DNA of 64,000 nucleotides from Rhodospirillaceae bacterium (GCA_018662005.1 JABJHA010000012.1:1-64000), one strand, 5' to 3'. Positions 9,428 through 18,240 are shown, counted from the stretch's first letter. The notes: generated from the letters alone by a model not told the origin. Made by a program: numbers and translations.

Positions 9428-10636
9428 TTAGGTCATTTTGCAACCAGCTGCAGGATCTTCCAGAGCTTCAGCGGCAATGCCGAGAAGTTTCTGCTGACCA
9501 TCAGCAACCTGACGCAGATAGATGTTCTGGATCGGGTTATGAGCCTTCGACATGGCCCACGGACCACGCGGACTGTCAGGCACCTTCGATGTTTCCATCA
9601 CACTAATGACATCGGCTGTTGCTTCGACGTCGCCACCAACAGCGGCAGCAGCCTGCAACAGAAGCGATCCGGTGTCATAACCCTGAACCGAGAACACGTT
9701 CGGGCCGGAGCCGAAAGCGGCTTCGTAATCGGCACGGAACTTGTGATTTTCCCGGTTGTCCAGGTTTGAGGCATAGTGAAGGGTGGTCTTGATACCATCC
9801 GCTGCGGAACCGGCGGCTTTTTCCACGCCTTCGGTCAGGAAGCCCGGACCATAGAGCGGAATTTTGTCTTTAAGCCCTGCTGCTTCGTAGTCTTTCAGGA
9901 ACTTGGTAGCGCCACCGCCAGAGAAGAAGGCAAACACGCAATCAGGCTTCAGGGCGGCGATTTCAGACAAATGGGCCTGGAATTCAACGTTCGGGAACGG
10001 CAGCAGAATATCCTTTACGGATTTGCCGCCCGTTGTCGCAAAACCGTCACGACCGGCAGCCATCATCTGGATACCGGCGCCGTATTTCCATGAAATGGTG
10101 ACGCAGGTCTTATGACCTTCCTTGCCCATCAACACGCCGCCCGGATAGGCCGGCTGCCAGTTGGAGAACGAGGTGCGGAAGATGTTGGGCGCGCAAAGCG
10201 GGCCGGTCACGGCGTTGGAACCGGCATTGGGCACGATCATGATCGGTGTTTTGCGTTGACCCATAATTTTAGCCATGGCCGCGGCAATACCCGAATGAAC
10301 GGGGCCGACCAGGAAATCCACTTTTTCCTTCAGGATCAGCTTGTTGGTGTTTTGTGGTGCTTTGGGAACCGACATTTCGCTATCGACGGCAACATAGTCA
10401 ATGGGACGTCCGCCCATTCTGCCACCCGCCTGCTCGATACGCATTTTCATGGCGTTGGTGATCGAATTACCAAGCATCGCGTATGTACCCGAATAGGGAA
10501 GCAGAATACCAATCTTGATCGGGGCCGTCGCACCAATGGCAAAACGGCTTGGAATAAAGCTGCTCGCCGCTACCAGACCGGTTGTCGCCGCTGCGCCGGC
10601 AATAAAATTGCGCCTTGATTTGTTATTTTTACTCAT
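9428..10636 (-). CDS. ABC transporter substrate-binding protein, aromatic acid type, Tat-exported
   Basis: 402 residues with a twin-arginine signal (SRRNFIAG, residues 7-14) and a hydrophobic Ala-rich stretch, then a type I periplasmic-binding fold of the Leu/Ile/Val family (PIKIGILLPYSGTYAMLGNS, later DFLVGPVHSGIAAAMAKI and GYDTGSLLLQAA). It would capture the substrate for LivHMGF. Its position just downstream of the CoA-transferase, ligase and box genes points to benzoate or a hydroxybenzoate. GGGAG lies about nine bases before the ATG. The 130-bp gap upstream could hold its own promoter, though nothing definite is seen there. Confidence 0.88.
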   Translation of the reverse strand: MSKNNKSRRNFIAGAAATTGLVAASSFIPSRFAIGATAPIKIGILLPYSGTYAMLGNSITNAMKMRIEQAGGRMGGRPIDYVAVDSEMSVPKAPQNTNKLILKEKVDFLVGPVHSGIAAAMAKIMGQRKTPIMIVPNAGSNAVTGPLCAPNIFRTSFSNWQPAYPGGVLMGKEGHKTCVTISWKYGAGIQMMAAGRDGFATTGGKSVKDILLPFPNVEFQAHLSEIAALKPDCVFAFFSGGGATKFLKDYEAAGLKDKIPLYGPGFLTEGVEKAAGSAADGIKTTLHYASNLDNRENHKFRADYEAAFGSGPNVFSVQGYDTGSLLLQAAAAVGGDVEATADVISVMETSKVPDSPRGPWAMSKAHNPIQNIYLRQVADGQQKLLGIAAEALEDPAAGCKMT

Positions 10637-10766
10637 CGTTTTAGTCTCCCTTTTTTATTCTCCCAGTGGGTTTACGGTAACTTTTATTGTCTTTTCAGAA
10701 CCCCACGACATGAACCTGGGTAAAATCCTATGCGAAGCGGGGGTTGCTGTCACCTTTTCCGACGAA

Positions 10767-11522
10767 TTATCGCCAAAAACCTTCCTTATCAATTTCGTGA
10801 AGCGCCGCCATTTCTTCAGCGCTGGGCGGCGGTGTTTCGATCATTTTCGGCGAAACTTTCAAATCCCAGCCGGTTTTTTCCTGAACTTCCTCGACGCTGT
10901 GGCCCTGGTGGAGCGAGGCCAAATGCATCTCGTTATCCGGTCCGTAGGGCCTGAGAATGGCTAAATCCGTAATGATTGCCGATGGACCGCCCTGAAGACC
11001 TGCGCGGTCTCTACTGTCGCCGCCATCCAAATAACCCGGCGAGGTCACGTAATCGACCTTTTCGACCAGGCGGCGTTCTTCATGGTTGATAATAACCAGT
11101 AATCGCTTCGACATGGCTGCAATATCCGCTGCACCGCCAGAGCCCGGTAATTTGATCTTTGGATTGTTATAATCACCGATGTAGGACGTGTTCACATTGC
11201 CGAAGCGATCAACTTCCGCCCCGCCAATAAACCCGGCGTCGACCCGGCCACGCGTAAGCTGGCTCATCACCGGGATCAAGCCGGTGGTCCAGGCGGCGTT
11301 CAACTGGTTGGGCGGATCACCCATGGTATAGAGCATATCGGTAGCAGGGGCGTAGCGGGCAACGCCGCACTCAAACAGGCCGACGGCGTCCGGCGCATGG
11401 GTCAACCGCGCGACTCCGTAAGCGGTGATCGGCAGGCGCATACCGACAAAAACCAGCTCACCATCCTGAATTTCGCGGGCTGAAGCGATAATCATCAGTT
11501 CCTGAATGGAATAATCAGTCAT
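10767..11522 (-). CDS. CoA-transferase beta subunit, GctB/CatJ/IpdB type
   Basis: 251 residues of the glutaconate CoA-transferase-like family, beta subunit. The motif GLFECGVARYAP contains Glu51, at the place where the catalytic glutamate sits in GctB-type enzymes. Gly-rich IGGAEVDRFGNVN and LPGSGGAADIAA are also family features. It starts three bases after the alpha-subunit stop. Known relatives transfer CoA to glutaconate or 3-oxoadipate (CatIJ) or open rings by hydrolysis (IpdAB in steroid degradation). In a box operon a role on 3-oxoadipate/3-oxoadipyl-CoA or on an unsaturated dicarboxylic acid is plausible. The substrate is unproven. Confidence 0.82.
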   Translation of the reverse strand: MTDYSIQELMIIASAREIQDGELVFVGMRLPITAYGVARLTHAPDAVGLFECGVARYAPATDMLYTMGDPPNQLNAAWTTGLIPVMSQLTRGRVDAGFIGGAEVDRFGNVNTSYIGDYNNPKIKLPGSGGAADIAAMSKRLLVIINHEERRLVEKVDYVTSPGYLDGGDSRDRAGLQGGPSAIITDLAILRPYGPDNEMHLASLHQGHSVEEVQEKTGWDLKVSPKMIETPPPSAEEMAALHEIDKEGFWR

Positions 11523-11525
11523 TCC

Positions 11526-12449
11526 TTACCCCGCCGCGTAGTTTGTTGGAGCGGCCAGGTTTGAACCGGTGATGCGCAGGTCTTCCAGTTGGGAGCCCAG
11601 TTTTTGACAGTACGCGGCGTGATCTTCAACCCCGAAAATCCATTCCTGCAGCCACTTATCGAAGCCTTCAACAGTTCGGCTTTCGGCGTGATAGTCGCCA
11701 AAAAACGTATTATCGCGCTTCCAGCAACCGGTTTGCGGTGACGGATGGGAAGCGGCAGGCACATGGCACACGGCGCTAACCAGATAACCCGGCACCAGAA
11801 CCCTGCTGGGGTCAGAAGCAATGACGGCGGGTTCGACAATTTCATTGGCCAGCACGATGACGTTTTCGGCAGCCAGGGCGGCTTCCTGAACGACCCCCCG
11901 GCTTCCCCAATGATGGTTATTGCCAAACACATCGGCGCGCTGAACCACGATAATGGCAACATCGGGCACCAACGGCGGCACCAGAATGATCGGTTCCTTG
12001 TCCTCAGAAAACGGGTTCTCAGTGATCATCATATCTGGATTTGATTTGCTGATGTCGGATCCCAAAATCGAACGCATGGGTGCGTAGGGCATACCGTAAG
12101 CCCCGGCCATCAAGGCCATGGCGATGGAAAAGTTTGAATGATCGTGCAGTTTGACCGTCGCTGTGTCGCTGGCCTCGAAGGCCCGTCGATAGTTATGACC
12201 CAGGCCACCCGAAACATTGCCGACCCAGGCTCCGGTCACCTCGTTACAGCATCCCGCACCGATCAGCATGTCCGTAGAAGCGTCTGAAATCGGTGCGATG
12301 ACGTTTAAGCCCTTGATCCCCTGACGGATAATCTCGTGGGTTGCGGCAAACGGCACATCAGGTTCCAAAACCGCGCCCAGAACCACCGAACTGTCCGCGA
12401 CAACAAAGCGGGCGATGGCATCTTTCAGGGGAAGGATTTTTTCCTTCAT
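11526..12449 (-). CDS. CoA-transferase alpha subunit, GctA/CatI/IpdA type
   Basis: 307 residues with the GctA-like pattern: DSSVVLGAVLEPDVPFAATHEIIRQG at the N-terminus, GCCNEVTGAWVGNVSGGLGHNYRRA, and GNNHHWGSRGVVQEAALAAENVIV. It overlaps the ligase gene upstream by four bases (ATGA) and precedes the beta subunit by three bases, so all three are translationally linked. The length (307 and 251) excludes the shorter PcaI/PcaJ family. Both CatIJ-type 3-oxoadipate CoA-transferase and IpdAB-type hydrolase remain possible. Confidence 0.82.
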   Translation of the reverse strand: MKEKILPLKDAIARFVVADSSVVLGAVLEPDVPFAATHEIIRQGIKGLNVIAPISDASTDMLIGAGCCNEVTGAWVGNVSGGLGHNYRRAFEASDTATVKLHDHSNFSIAMALMAGAYGMPYAPMRSILGSDISKSNPDMMITENPFSEDKEPIILVPPLVPDVAIIVVQRADVFGNNHHWGSRGVVQEAALAAENVIVLANEIVEPAVIASDPSRVLVPGYLVSAVCHVPAASHPSPQTGCWKRDNTFFGDYHAESRTVEGFDKWLQEWIFGVEDHAAYCQKLGSQLEDLRITGSNLAAPTNYAAG

Positions 12450-14014
12450 GAACGCAACTTGAAGCGCTGAATTTTGCCGGTCGCCGTTTTCGGCAGGTCT
12501 TCAACAAAATTAAACCAGCGCGGATATTTATATTTGGCAAGCCCCTCTTTGCAGTGTGCCAGTAATTCGGCGGACAAGGCGTCACCGGCGTCACCGGCGT
12601 CGTTGAGCACAACAAAGGCTTCCGGCTTGATCAGATTATCCGCATCAGCGCGACCGACCACGGCACTTTCCAGAACCTTGGGATGTTCGATCAATTTGGC
12701 CTCGATCTCGAAGGGCGAACACCAGATGCCACCGACTTTCAGCATGTCATCATTGCGACCGCAGTAGTGATAGTAGCCGTCTTCATCAAGAATGTACGTG
12801 TCACCCGTATCAAGCCATCCATCGACCATGGTCTCAGCGGATTTTTCCGGGTTGTTCCAGTAGTACTTGGCTGTCGAGCCACCGCGAATGATCAAACGGC
12901 CACTGTCGCCAACCGGTACATCTTCCCGGTTCTCATCAATAATTCTGGCCTCATAGCCGGGCACGACCCGGCCACTGGTTCCCGGATTGTAATCATCAAG
13001 AATGTTTGAGATAAAAATATGCAAAATCTCGGTCGAACCGATACCATCAAGAATGACAGTGCCGGTTTTTTCCTGCCAGCGGCGGAAAATATCGGCGGGC
13101 AAAGCCTCCCCGGCCGAGACACAGGCCCTGAGCGAGGACAAGTCCCTATCCTCTGTTTCAAGCGCCCTTAATTGCGCCGCGTACAAAGTCGGGACGCCAT
13201 AATAAACCGTCGGTTTGAATTTTTCGATGACGTCGAAGGTACTGTCAGGTGTTGGCGGACCAGGTAGCAGAACCGTCGACGCGCCAAGCCACAGCGGGAA
13301 TGTCATGCCATTGCCGAGACCGTAAGCAAAGAACAGTTTGGCCGCCGAGAAGCAAACATCATCTTCTTTCAGGCCCAGCATATTGGCGGCGTAGTGCTCG
13401 CTGGTTTCAACCATGTCCCTGTGCGCATGGACAGCCCCCTTGGGGGTGCCGGTGGTGCCTGATGAATAGAGCCAGAAACAATCATCATCAGCGCTGGCCG
13501 GTGCCGCCTCCAAAGCGTCCGAAGCATCCGCCATCAGTTCGGTTAATGCGTCCGTCAAAAAAGCCTGACCCGGCTTGCGCGATGCATTTTCCAGCGCCGG
13601 TTCGACCTCAGCGGCAAATTCCGGCGAATAGAGGAGCCCAACGCAACCGGAATCCTCGATCATGAACTGATAGTCCTTGGCCTTAAGCAGGGTGTTAATG
13701 GGAACCGGAACAATCCCTGCCTTAATAGCGCCCCAAAACCCGTAGAAGAATTCCGGGCAGTCCTTGACCATCATCAGCATCCGCTCACCCTTGCCAAGGC
13801 CAAGTCCCAACAAGGCGTTGCCGGCCCGATTGACGTTTTCGGCCAGGGCCGCGTAGGTGACCGTGTCACCTGCGGCGCTGCGGATCATAATTTTATCGGC
13901 GCGGCCTTCTTCAAGATGCCGGTCGATAAAGGACGGCGCCACATTGAACGTCGGCGCATACGTTATCGTCGCCGGTGTCGTTGATTTATCTATGGAGACT
14001 GTATGATCACGCAT
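12446..14014 (-). CDS. bclA: benzoate-CoA ligase
   Basis: 522 residues, AMP-forming acyl-CoA synthetase. Visible motifs are the P-loop-like YSSGTTGTPKGAVH near residue 190, GIGSTEILHIFISN near 335, the hinge region YHYCGRNDDMLKVGG, and the C-terminal catalytic lysine region KTATGKIQRFKLR. The N-terminal part (FNVAPSFIDRHLEEGRADK, CPEFFYGFWGAIKAGIVPVPINTLL) matches BadA/BclA benzoate-CoA ligases. It converts benzoate, ATP and CoA to benzoyl-CoA, AMP and PPi and feeds both Box and Bcr pathways. It lies 11 bp downstream of boxB. In R. palustris such ligases are switched off by lysine acetylation; the KIQRFK lysine is present. 2-Fluoro- or aminobenzoate activity cannot be excluded. Confidence 0.92.
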   Translation of the reverse strand: MRDHTVSIDKSTTPATITYAPTFNVAPSFIDRHLEEGRADKIMIRSAAGDTVTYAALAENVNRAGNALLGLGLGKGERMLMMVKDCPEFFYGFWGAIKAGIVPVPINTLLKAKDYQFMIEDSGCVGLLYSPEFAAEVEPALENASRKPGQAFLTDALTELMADASDALEAAPASADDDCFWLYSSGTTGTPKGAVHAHRDMVETSEHYAANMLGLKEDDVCFSAAKLFFAYGLGNGMTFPLWLGASTVLLPGPPTPDSTFDVIEKFKPTVYYGVPTLYAAQLRALETEDRDLSSLRACVSAGEALPADIFRRWQEKTGTVILDGIGSTEILHIFISNILDDYNPGTSGRVVPGYEARIIDENREDVPVGDSGRLIIRGGSTAKYYWNNPEKSAETMVDGWLDTGDTYILDEDGYYHYCGRNDDMLKVGGIWCSPFEIEAKLIEHPKVLESAVVGRADADNLIKPEAFVVLNDAGDAGDALSAELLAHCKEGLAKYKYPRWFNFVEDLPKTATGKIQRFKLRS

Positions 14015-14025
14015 GTTGATGCTCC

Positions 14026-15441
14026 TTAGTTAAAGCGGACGTATTCGAAATCTCCCGGTTGACCGTTGATGCCCTTGGCAGGCGGGGCGATCCAGGGAGC
14101 GTACTTGCCGGGCTCGGTGACGGCCTTCATCAAGGATGTAACGTATTCCCGATCAGCATCGGTTGGCAGCCACTGATCGTGCTGGTGGTCCCAATCGGCT
14201 TCGGTAATGATGCGCCCGTCCGGCGTCGCCTTGACCGTGGCAAACGACCCAATGCCGCGATGGAAAGCGCGGCTGGGCAGGGTAATTTTAAAATCGATAC
14301 CGGCCCCGGCAATAATCTTGTTCCACTTGTCAACACCGCGCTGGCAGTCATGGATATAATCATCGCGCAAACGCTCGTTGACCGCCGTCAGGGCGTTTTG
14401 ATCTGTGAAAATGATCCCCTCGCCCCTGACTTCGGCAACCTGATAAGGATTGTCACCCAGCAAATGGTCGTCGTCGATCTTGGTTTCCTGGTAACGACCC
14501 TTAAGGCCCATGGTGTAGTAGTTGGCGGCGTTGGTGGAAATTTCCTGCCCGAACAGATCGACCGATACGCTGAAATGGAAATTGACGTATTTCTGAATCG
14601 TCTCAAGGTCGATGCCGCCATGTTTCCTGACGTCGTCGGTCTTGTTTTCGGTCATTAACTGGCAGGCCCGGGCGATAACCCGGCCGACGCCGGTTTCGCC
14701 GACAAACATATGATGGGCTTCTTCGGTCAACATAAAACGACAGGTTCTTGATAGGGGGTCAAAACCGGATTCCGCCAATGAGGCGAGTTGATACTTGCCG
14801 TCCCGGTCGGTGAAGTAGGTGAACATGAAGAACGACAGCCAATCGGGCGTCTTCTCGTTAAAGGCTTCAAGAATGCGCGGTTTGTCGGGATCACCGGAAT
14901 GACGCTCCAACATGGCTTCCGCTTCCTCGCGACCATCGCGGCCAAAGTGGGCGTGCAGCAGGTAAACCATGGCCCACAGGTGACGGCCTTCTTCGACGTT
15001 GACCTGAAACAGGTTGCGCAGGTCATAAAGAGACGGACAGGTCAGGCCCAGATAGCGTTGCTGTTCGACCGAGGCCGGTTCCGTATCACCTTGCGTGACA
15101 ATCAGGCGGCGCAGTTCAGAACGGTATTCGCCGGGAATTTCCTGCCAGGCCGCCTCCCCCTTGTGAGCGCCAAAGTTGATCAGGCGGCCTTCCTCAGGCG
15201 GCGCAAGGAAGATACCCCAACGGTATTCAGGCATTTTGACATGCCCGTAATTGGCCCAGCCGCCGGGCTCCACACTGATCGCCGTGCGCAGGAAGACATC
15301 CATGTTCTGGCTTCCCTCAGGACCCAATTCGGCCCACCACTGCTGGTAACCCGGTTGCCATTTCTCCAACGCCCGTTGCAGGCGGCGGTCATCATTCAGG
15401 TTGACGTTGTTCGGGATCTTTTCCTGATAATCAATACTCAT
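14026..15441 (-). CDS. boxB: benzoyl-CoA 2,3-epoxidase BoxB
   Basis: 471 residues from ATG 15441 (the frame also has an upstream TTG that I reject). The protein matches BoxB, the di-iron subunit that inserts oxygen into benzoyl-CoA. Candidate carboxylate-bridged di-iron ligands are Glu121, Glu151 and His154 (EGRH), Asp212, Glu241 and His244 (EAHH); the spacing agrees, with a one-residue shift, with the ligand set known for Azoarcus evansii BoxB. It works in the cytoplasm and needs electrons from a reductase (BoxA), which is not in this window. It sits 21 bp after boxC and 11 bp before the ligase. Confidence 0.95.
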   Translation of the reverse strand: MSIDYQEKIPNNVNLNDDRRLQRALEKWQPGYQQWWAELGPEGSQNMDVFLRTAISVEPGGWANYGHVKMPEYRWGIFLAPPEEGRLINFGAHKGEAAWQEIPGEYRSELRRLIVTQGDTEPASVEQQRYLGLTCPSLYDLRNLFQVNVEEGRHLWAMVYLLHAHFGRDGREEAEAMLERHSGDPDKPRILEAFNEKTPDWLSFFMFTYFTDRDGKYQLASLAESGFDPLSRTCRFMLTEEAHHMFVGETGVGRVIARACQLMTENKTDDVRKHGGIDLETIQKYVNFHFSVSVDLFGQEISTNAANYYTMGLKGRYQETKIDDDHLLGDNPYQVAEVRGEGIIFTDQNALTAVNERLRDDYIHDCQRGVDKWNKIIAGAGIDFKITLPSRAFHRGIGSFATVKATPDGRIITEADWDHQHDQWLPTDADREYVTSLMKAVTEPGKYAPWIAPPAKGINGQPGDFEYVRFN

Positions 15442-15462
15442 CAATTTACTCTTTCAGCCTTG

Positions 15463-17112
15463 CTATACGCGCTTGTTGTCGTAGGACGCCTTCAACCCGG
15501 TTCCAAAACGCTTCAACGCGCCTTCTTCTCCTACCGCGTTTGGACGTTGGAATATCCAGTTCTGCCAGGCGCTCAAACGCCCAAAAATTTTCGTCTCAAG
15601 GGTTTCAGGACCGGCAAAACGCAGGCTTGCCTCCATACCGGTCAGGCAGTCAGGCGAGAAACTGGCCCGCTCTTCAATGGCGATGCGGACCTCGTCCTGC
15701 CAGTCGATATCGTCGGGGATAAACGTCACCAGACCTATCTCGTCAGCCGCCTCGGCGTCCAGATCGTTACCGCTTTCTGCACGCGCTGCGGCTAGCGCTT
15801 CCGCCTCGCCAAGGAAGCGGGTTTCAAGGCGGGTCAGGCCGTTGCACATGGGAAGGGGACCAAAGTTCATCGATCCCGGACGCACCGTTGCGGGTGCCCG
15901 GTTGTCGCCTTCAAAAACACCATCGAGCATAAAACTGCGATCGGCGACCAACAACAATTCCAGCAGGGTTCCGCTAAAGCAGCTTCCCGGCTCAACCAGT
16001 GAAATAAGACTGCGCGAAGTCACGTCAATGCGTTTGAACACCCGCTTCATATACAGCGTGATTTCACGAACCAGCCAGTCGTCTGCATGATCCAGAAGCG
16101 CCTTGTCGGCGGCATCAACCAGATCGGCCTCGCCACTGGTGGTGAAAACCCAGGTGCCGATTTCGGCCTCGTTGGTGCGCAAGTGCAGGATCGCGTCATC
16201 GAGTTCACGGGCCAACGCCAGTGGCCAGAATTCAACACCTTGAGCGTGAATGCCTTGCAGGTCCGAAGGGGGCGCAACCGGTGGCGCCGACACATTGATC
16301 ATGGCAACCTGATCGTCCCGAATAATTTGAATGCTGACATTGTCATAGGTGATGGCGTCTGCATCGATCTTGCGGTTCGGGGCTGTCAGTTCAATGCCCT
16401 TGGCGTCTTCGGGACGATCCGATTTTTCAGCAAATTCCAGGGCCCGCTTGCGGGTCGTTTCCTCAAGGCTTGAGCGCGGGACGATTTCATCGACCAGCTT
16501 CCACTGAACCGAGCGCTTGCCCTTGATGCCTTCGGTCAGGGTGCAGAAGAAATCCGCATGATCCCGGCGCACCATGCGTTTATCGACAACCCGGGTCAGG
16601 CCGCCGGTTCCCGGCAACACCGCCAGCAACGGGACCTCGGGCAGGGAAACCGCGCTTGAACCGTCATCAATGAGAATAATATGATCCGCCGCCAGCGCCA
16701 GCTCGTAGCCGCCACCCGCCGCCGTCCCATTAATGGAGCAGATATAGCTTTGAGCGGAATTTTCCGTCGCGTCTTCGATGCCGTTGCGGGTTTCATTGGT
16801 AAATTTGCAAAAGTTGACTTTTTCGGCGTGGCTGGAGCTGCCTAGCATGGTGATATTGGCACCGGAGCAAAAAACCCGGTCCTTTGCCGACGTGATCACA
16901 ACACAGCGCACTTCCGGGTGCTCAAACCGCAAACGCTGAACAGCGTCATACAGTTCAATGTCGACGCCCAGATCGTAAGAATTGAGTTTCAGTTTATAAT
17001 CGGGTTTAAGGCCACAGTCTTCATCCACATCCATGGTAAGGGTCGCCACGGGGCCGTCGAAAGACAATTTCCAGTGCTTGTACATATCGGGATGGGTGGT
17101 GAAATCGATCAT
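15463..17112 (-). CDS. boxC: 2,3-epoxybenzoyl-CoA dihydrolase BoxC
   Basis: 549 residues, a double-length member of the crotonase superfamily as expected for BoxC, which hydrolytically opens 2,3-epoxybenzoyl-CoA to 3,4-dehydroadipyl-CoA semialdehyde and formate. The N-terminal half carries the crotonase oxyanion region (RVFCSGANITML and NGTAAGGGYELALAADHI). It is the first gene of the box operon; its ATG faces the divergent GNAT/Rrf2 pair across a 139-bp gap that contains a palindrome. The C-terminal half is less typical of crotonases, as in the family. Confidence 0.95.
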   Translation of the reverse strand: MIDFTTHPDMYKHWKLSFDGPVATLTMDVDEDCGLKPDYKLKLNSYDLGVDIELYDAVQRLRFEHPEVRCVVITSAKDRVFCSGANITMLGSSSHAEKVNFCKFTNETRNGIEDATENSAQSYICSINGTAAGGGYELALAADHIILIDDGSSAVSLPEVPLLAVLPGTGGLTRVVDKRMVRRDHADFFCTLTEGIKGKRSVQWKLVDEIVPRSSLEETTRKRALEFAEKSDRPEDAKGIELTAPNRKIDADAITYDNVSIQIIRDDQVAMINVSAPPVAPPSDLQGIHAQGVEFWPLALARELDDAILHLRTNEAEIGTWVFTTSGEADLVDAADKALLDHADDWLVREITLYMKRVFKRIDVTSRSLISLVEPGSCFSGTLLELLLVADRSFMLDGVFEGDNRAPATVRPGSMNFGPLPMCNGLTRLETRFLGEAEALAAARAESGNDLDAEAADEIGLVTFIPDDIDWQDEVRIAIEERASFSPDCLTGMEASLRFAGPETLETKIFGRLSAWQNWIFQRPNAVGEEGALKRFGTGLKASYDNKRV

Positions 17113-17166
17113 TGTCGTTTATGGCTCTTTCTGCAGTGATATTTTTGGAATAAAGCCGTAAGGCTC

Positions 17167-17190
17167 AAATAGGTACCAAATTTCCTATTT
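17167..17190. promoter_or_regulatory. candidate operator in the box / GNAT-Rrf2 divergent promoter region
   Basis: A perfect 7-bp inverted repeat, AAATAGG at 17167-17173 and CCTATTT at 17184-17190, with a 10-bp AT-rich spacer. It sits between boxC (ATG 17112) and the acetyltransferase gene (ATG 17252), about 55 and 62 bp from the two starts, a place where a repressor could block both promoters. The Rrf2 regulator encoded next door is the likely binder. This is inference; I found no second copy upstream of the bcr operon. Confidence 0.45.
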
Positions 17191-17251
17191 ACATTTTGAT
17201 TTAGCCCCTCCATCCTGTCAAGGACGTTTAGAGCGTGGTCGGAGGAGAAAA

Positions 17252-17737
17252 ATGTCCACAGAGGCAGACCAAAATAATACCGCAGCTCACTATAGTATTC
17301 GCGGTGCCCGGGCGGCAGATATTGATGCGGTTACCGGCATCGACGCCAGCATCACAAATTTGAGCAAACCCGACTACTGGGCCGACATGTTTGCCCGCTA
17401 TGGAGACCGCGAAAACCGGTTTTTCCTGATCGCCGAAGATGAAAACGCGAACCTCATCGGCTTTATTATCGGCGAGGTTCGGACCTGGGAATTCGGCTCC
17501 CAACCCAGTGGCTGGGTCTTCGCCATTGGGGTTGATCCGGCGACCCGCCTTAATAAAGTCGGCACCACCCTTTTCGGGGCAATCTGTGACTGCCTAACCA
17601 AGGCCGGTGTTGATACGGTCCGCACCATGTTGGCCCGTGACGATGAACTGAACATGACATTTTTCAGGTCCCAAGGCATGATGGGCGGGCCGTTCATCCA
17701 GTTGGAAATGCCGCTCGGCGATGGCGGGGGGACTTAA
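17252..17737 (+). CDS. GNAT-family N-acetyltransferase, BadL-like
   Basis: 161 residues with a GNAT fold: the acetyl-CoA loop motif VFAIGVDPATRLNKVGTTLF near residues 89-108 (V-x-P-x-x-R-x-x-x-x-G variant), preceded by FFLIAEDENANLIGFIIGEV. A strong GGAGGAG precedes the ATG by four bases. The gene is followed after five bases by the Rrf2 regulator gene. In Rhodopseudomonas palustris a GNAT enzyme (BadL) acetylates aminobenzoates and the acetamidobenzoates release the Rrf2 repressor BadM from DNA. The same gene pair here suggests the same type of circuit, now next to box genes. A protein-acetylating role (for example on the ligase lysine) is the main alternative. Confidence 0.75.
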   Translation: MSTEADQNNTAAHYSIRGARAADIDAVTGIDASITNLSKPDYWADMFARYGDRENRFFLIAEDENANLIGFIIGEVRTWEFGSQPSGWVFAIGVDPATRLNKVGTTLFGAICDCLTKAGVDTVRTMLARDDELNMTFFRSQGMMGGPFIQLEMPLGDGGGT

Positions 17738-17742
17738 AGCCA

Positions 17743-18156
17743 ATGCGATTGCAAAAAGCAACCCAATGCGCCCTGTTCGCTGTGCTTGAGCTGGCAAAAG
17801 ATCCCGGGCATCAGATTTCCGCAGCCGACATTGCCGACAAATTCGGCATATCGGCCAACCATCTGGCCAAGGTGATGCGGGATCTTGCCCGGGCGCGTCT
17901 GGTAGAGTCCATGCGCGGCGCCGGGGGCGGCTACCGCTTCAGCGGCAACGCCAAGCGGGTCACCCTTTATGACATCGTCAACCTGTTTGAAGATATCGAT
18001 ACCCATGATGCAGGGTTCCCGCAAACCGGCGAGGAAGCCGACATCGGCCTCGCCCTGAACAGGGTGATGACAGAAATCGAGGAAATCGCCGTTTCCACCC
18101 TGAAATCGATCACCCTGACGACCCTGTTGAAGCAAATGGAACGGCCGTCCCTATAA
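17743..18156 (+). CDS. Rrf2-family transcriptional regulator, BadM-like, without Fe-S cysteines
   Basis: 137 residues with the Rrf2 winged helix: MRLQKATQCALFAVLELAK, HTH ISAADIADKFGISANHLAKVMRDLARARL, and wing GAGGGYRFSGNAKRVTLYDIV. The three clustered cysteines near residues 90-105 that hold the Fe-S cluster in IscR, NsrR and RirA are missing; Cys9 is the only cysteine. This agrees with BadM of R. palustris, a repressor of benzoate genes that responds to a small aromatic ligand rather than to a cluster. It is the second gene of a two-gene unit with the GNAT and divergent from the box operon, which it probably represses. Confidence 0.82.
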   Translation: MRLQKATQCALFAVLELAKDPGHQISAADIADKFGISANHLAKVMRDLARARLVESMRGAGGGYRFSGNAKRVTLYDIVNLFEDIDTHDAGFPQTGEEADIGLALNRVMTEIEEIAVSTLKSITLTTLLKQMERPSL

Positions 18157-18240
18157 GATTGACATACCTGACAGTTCTATTCTGTCGGCTGCTTCCGGGT
18201 TAGTATCTTTTCTTCGCAGAAAAAGATCGGCTGACAACGG

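Noticed and set aside
14788-15795. Plus-strand open frame of 335 codons
   Set aside because: It is antisense to boxB and boxC.
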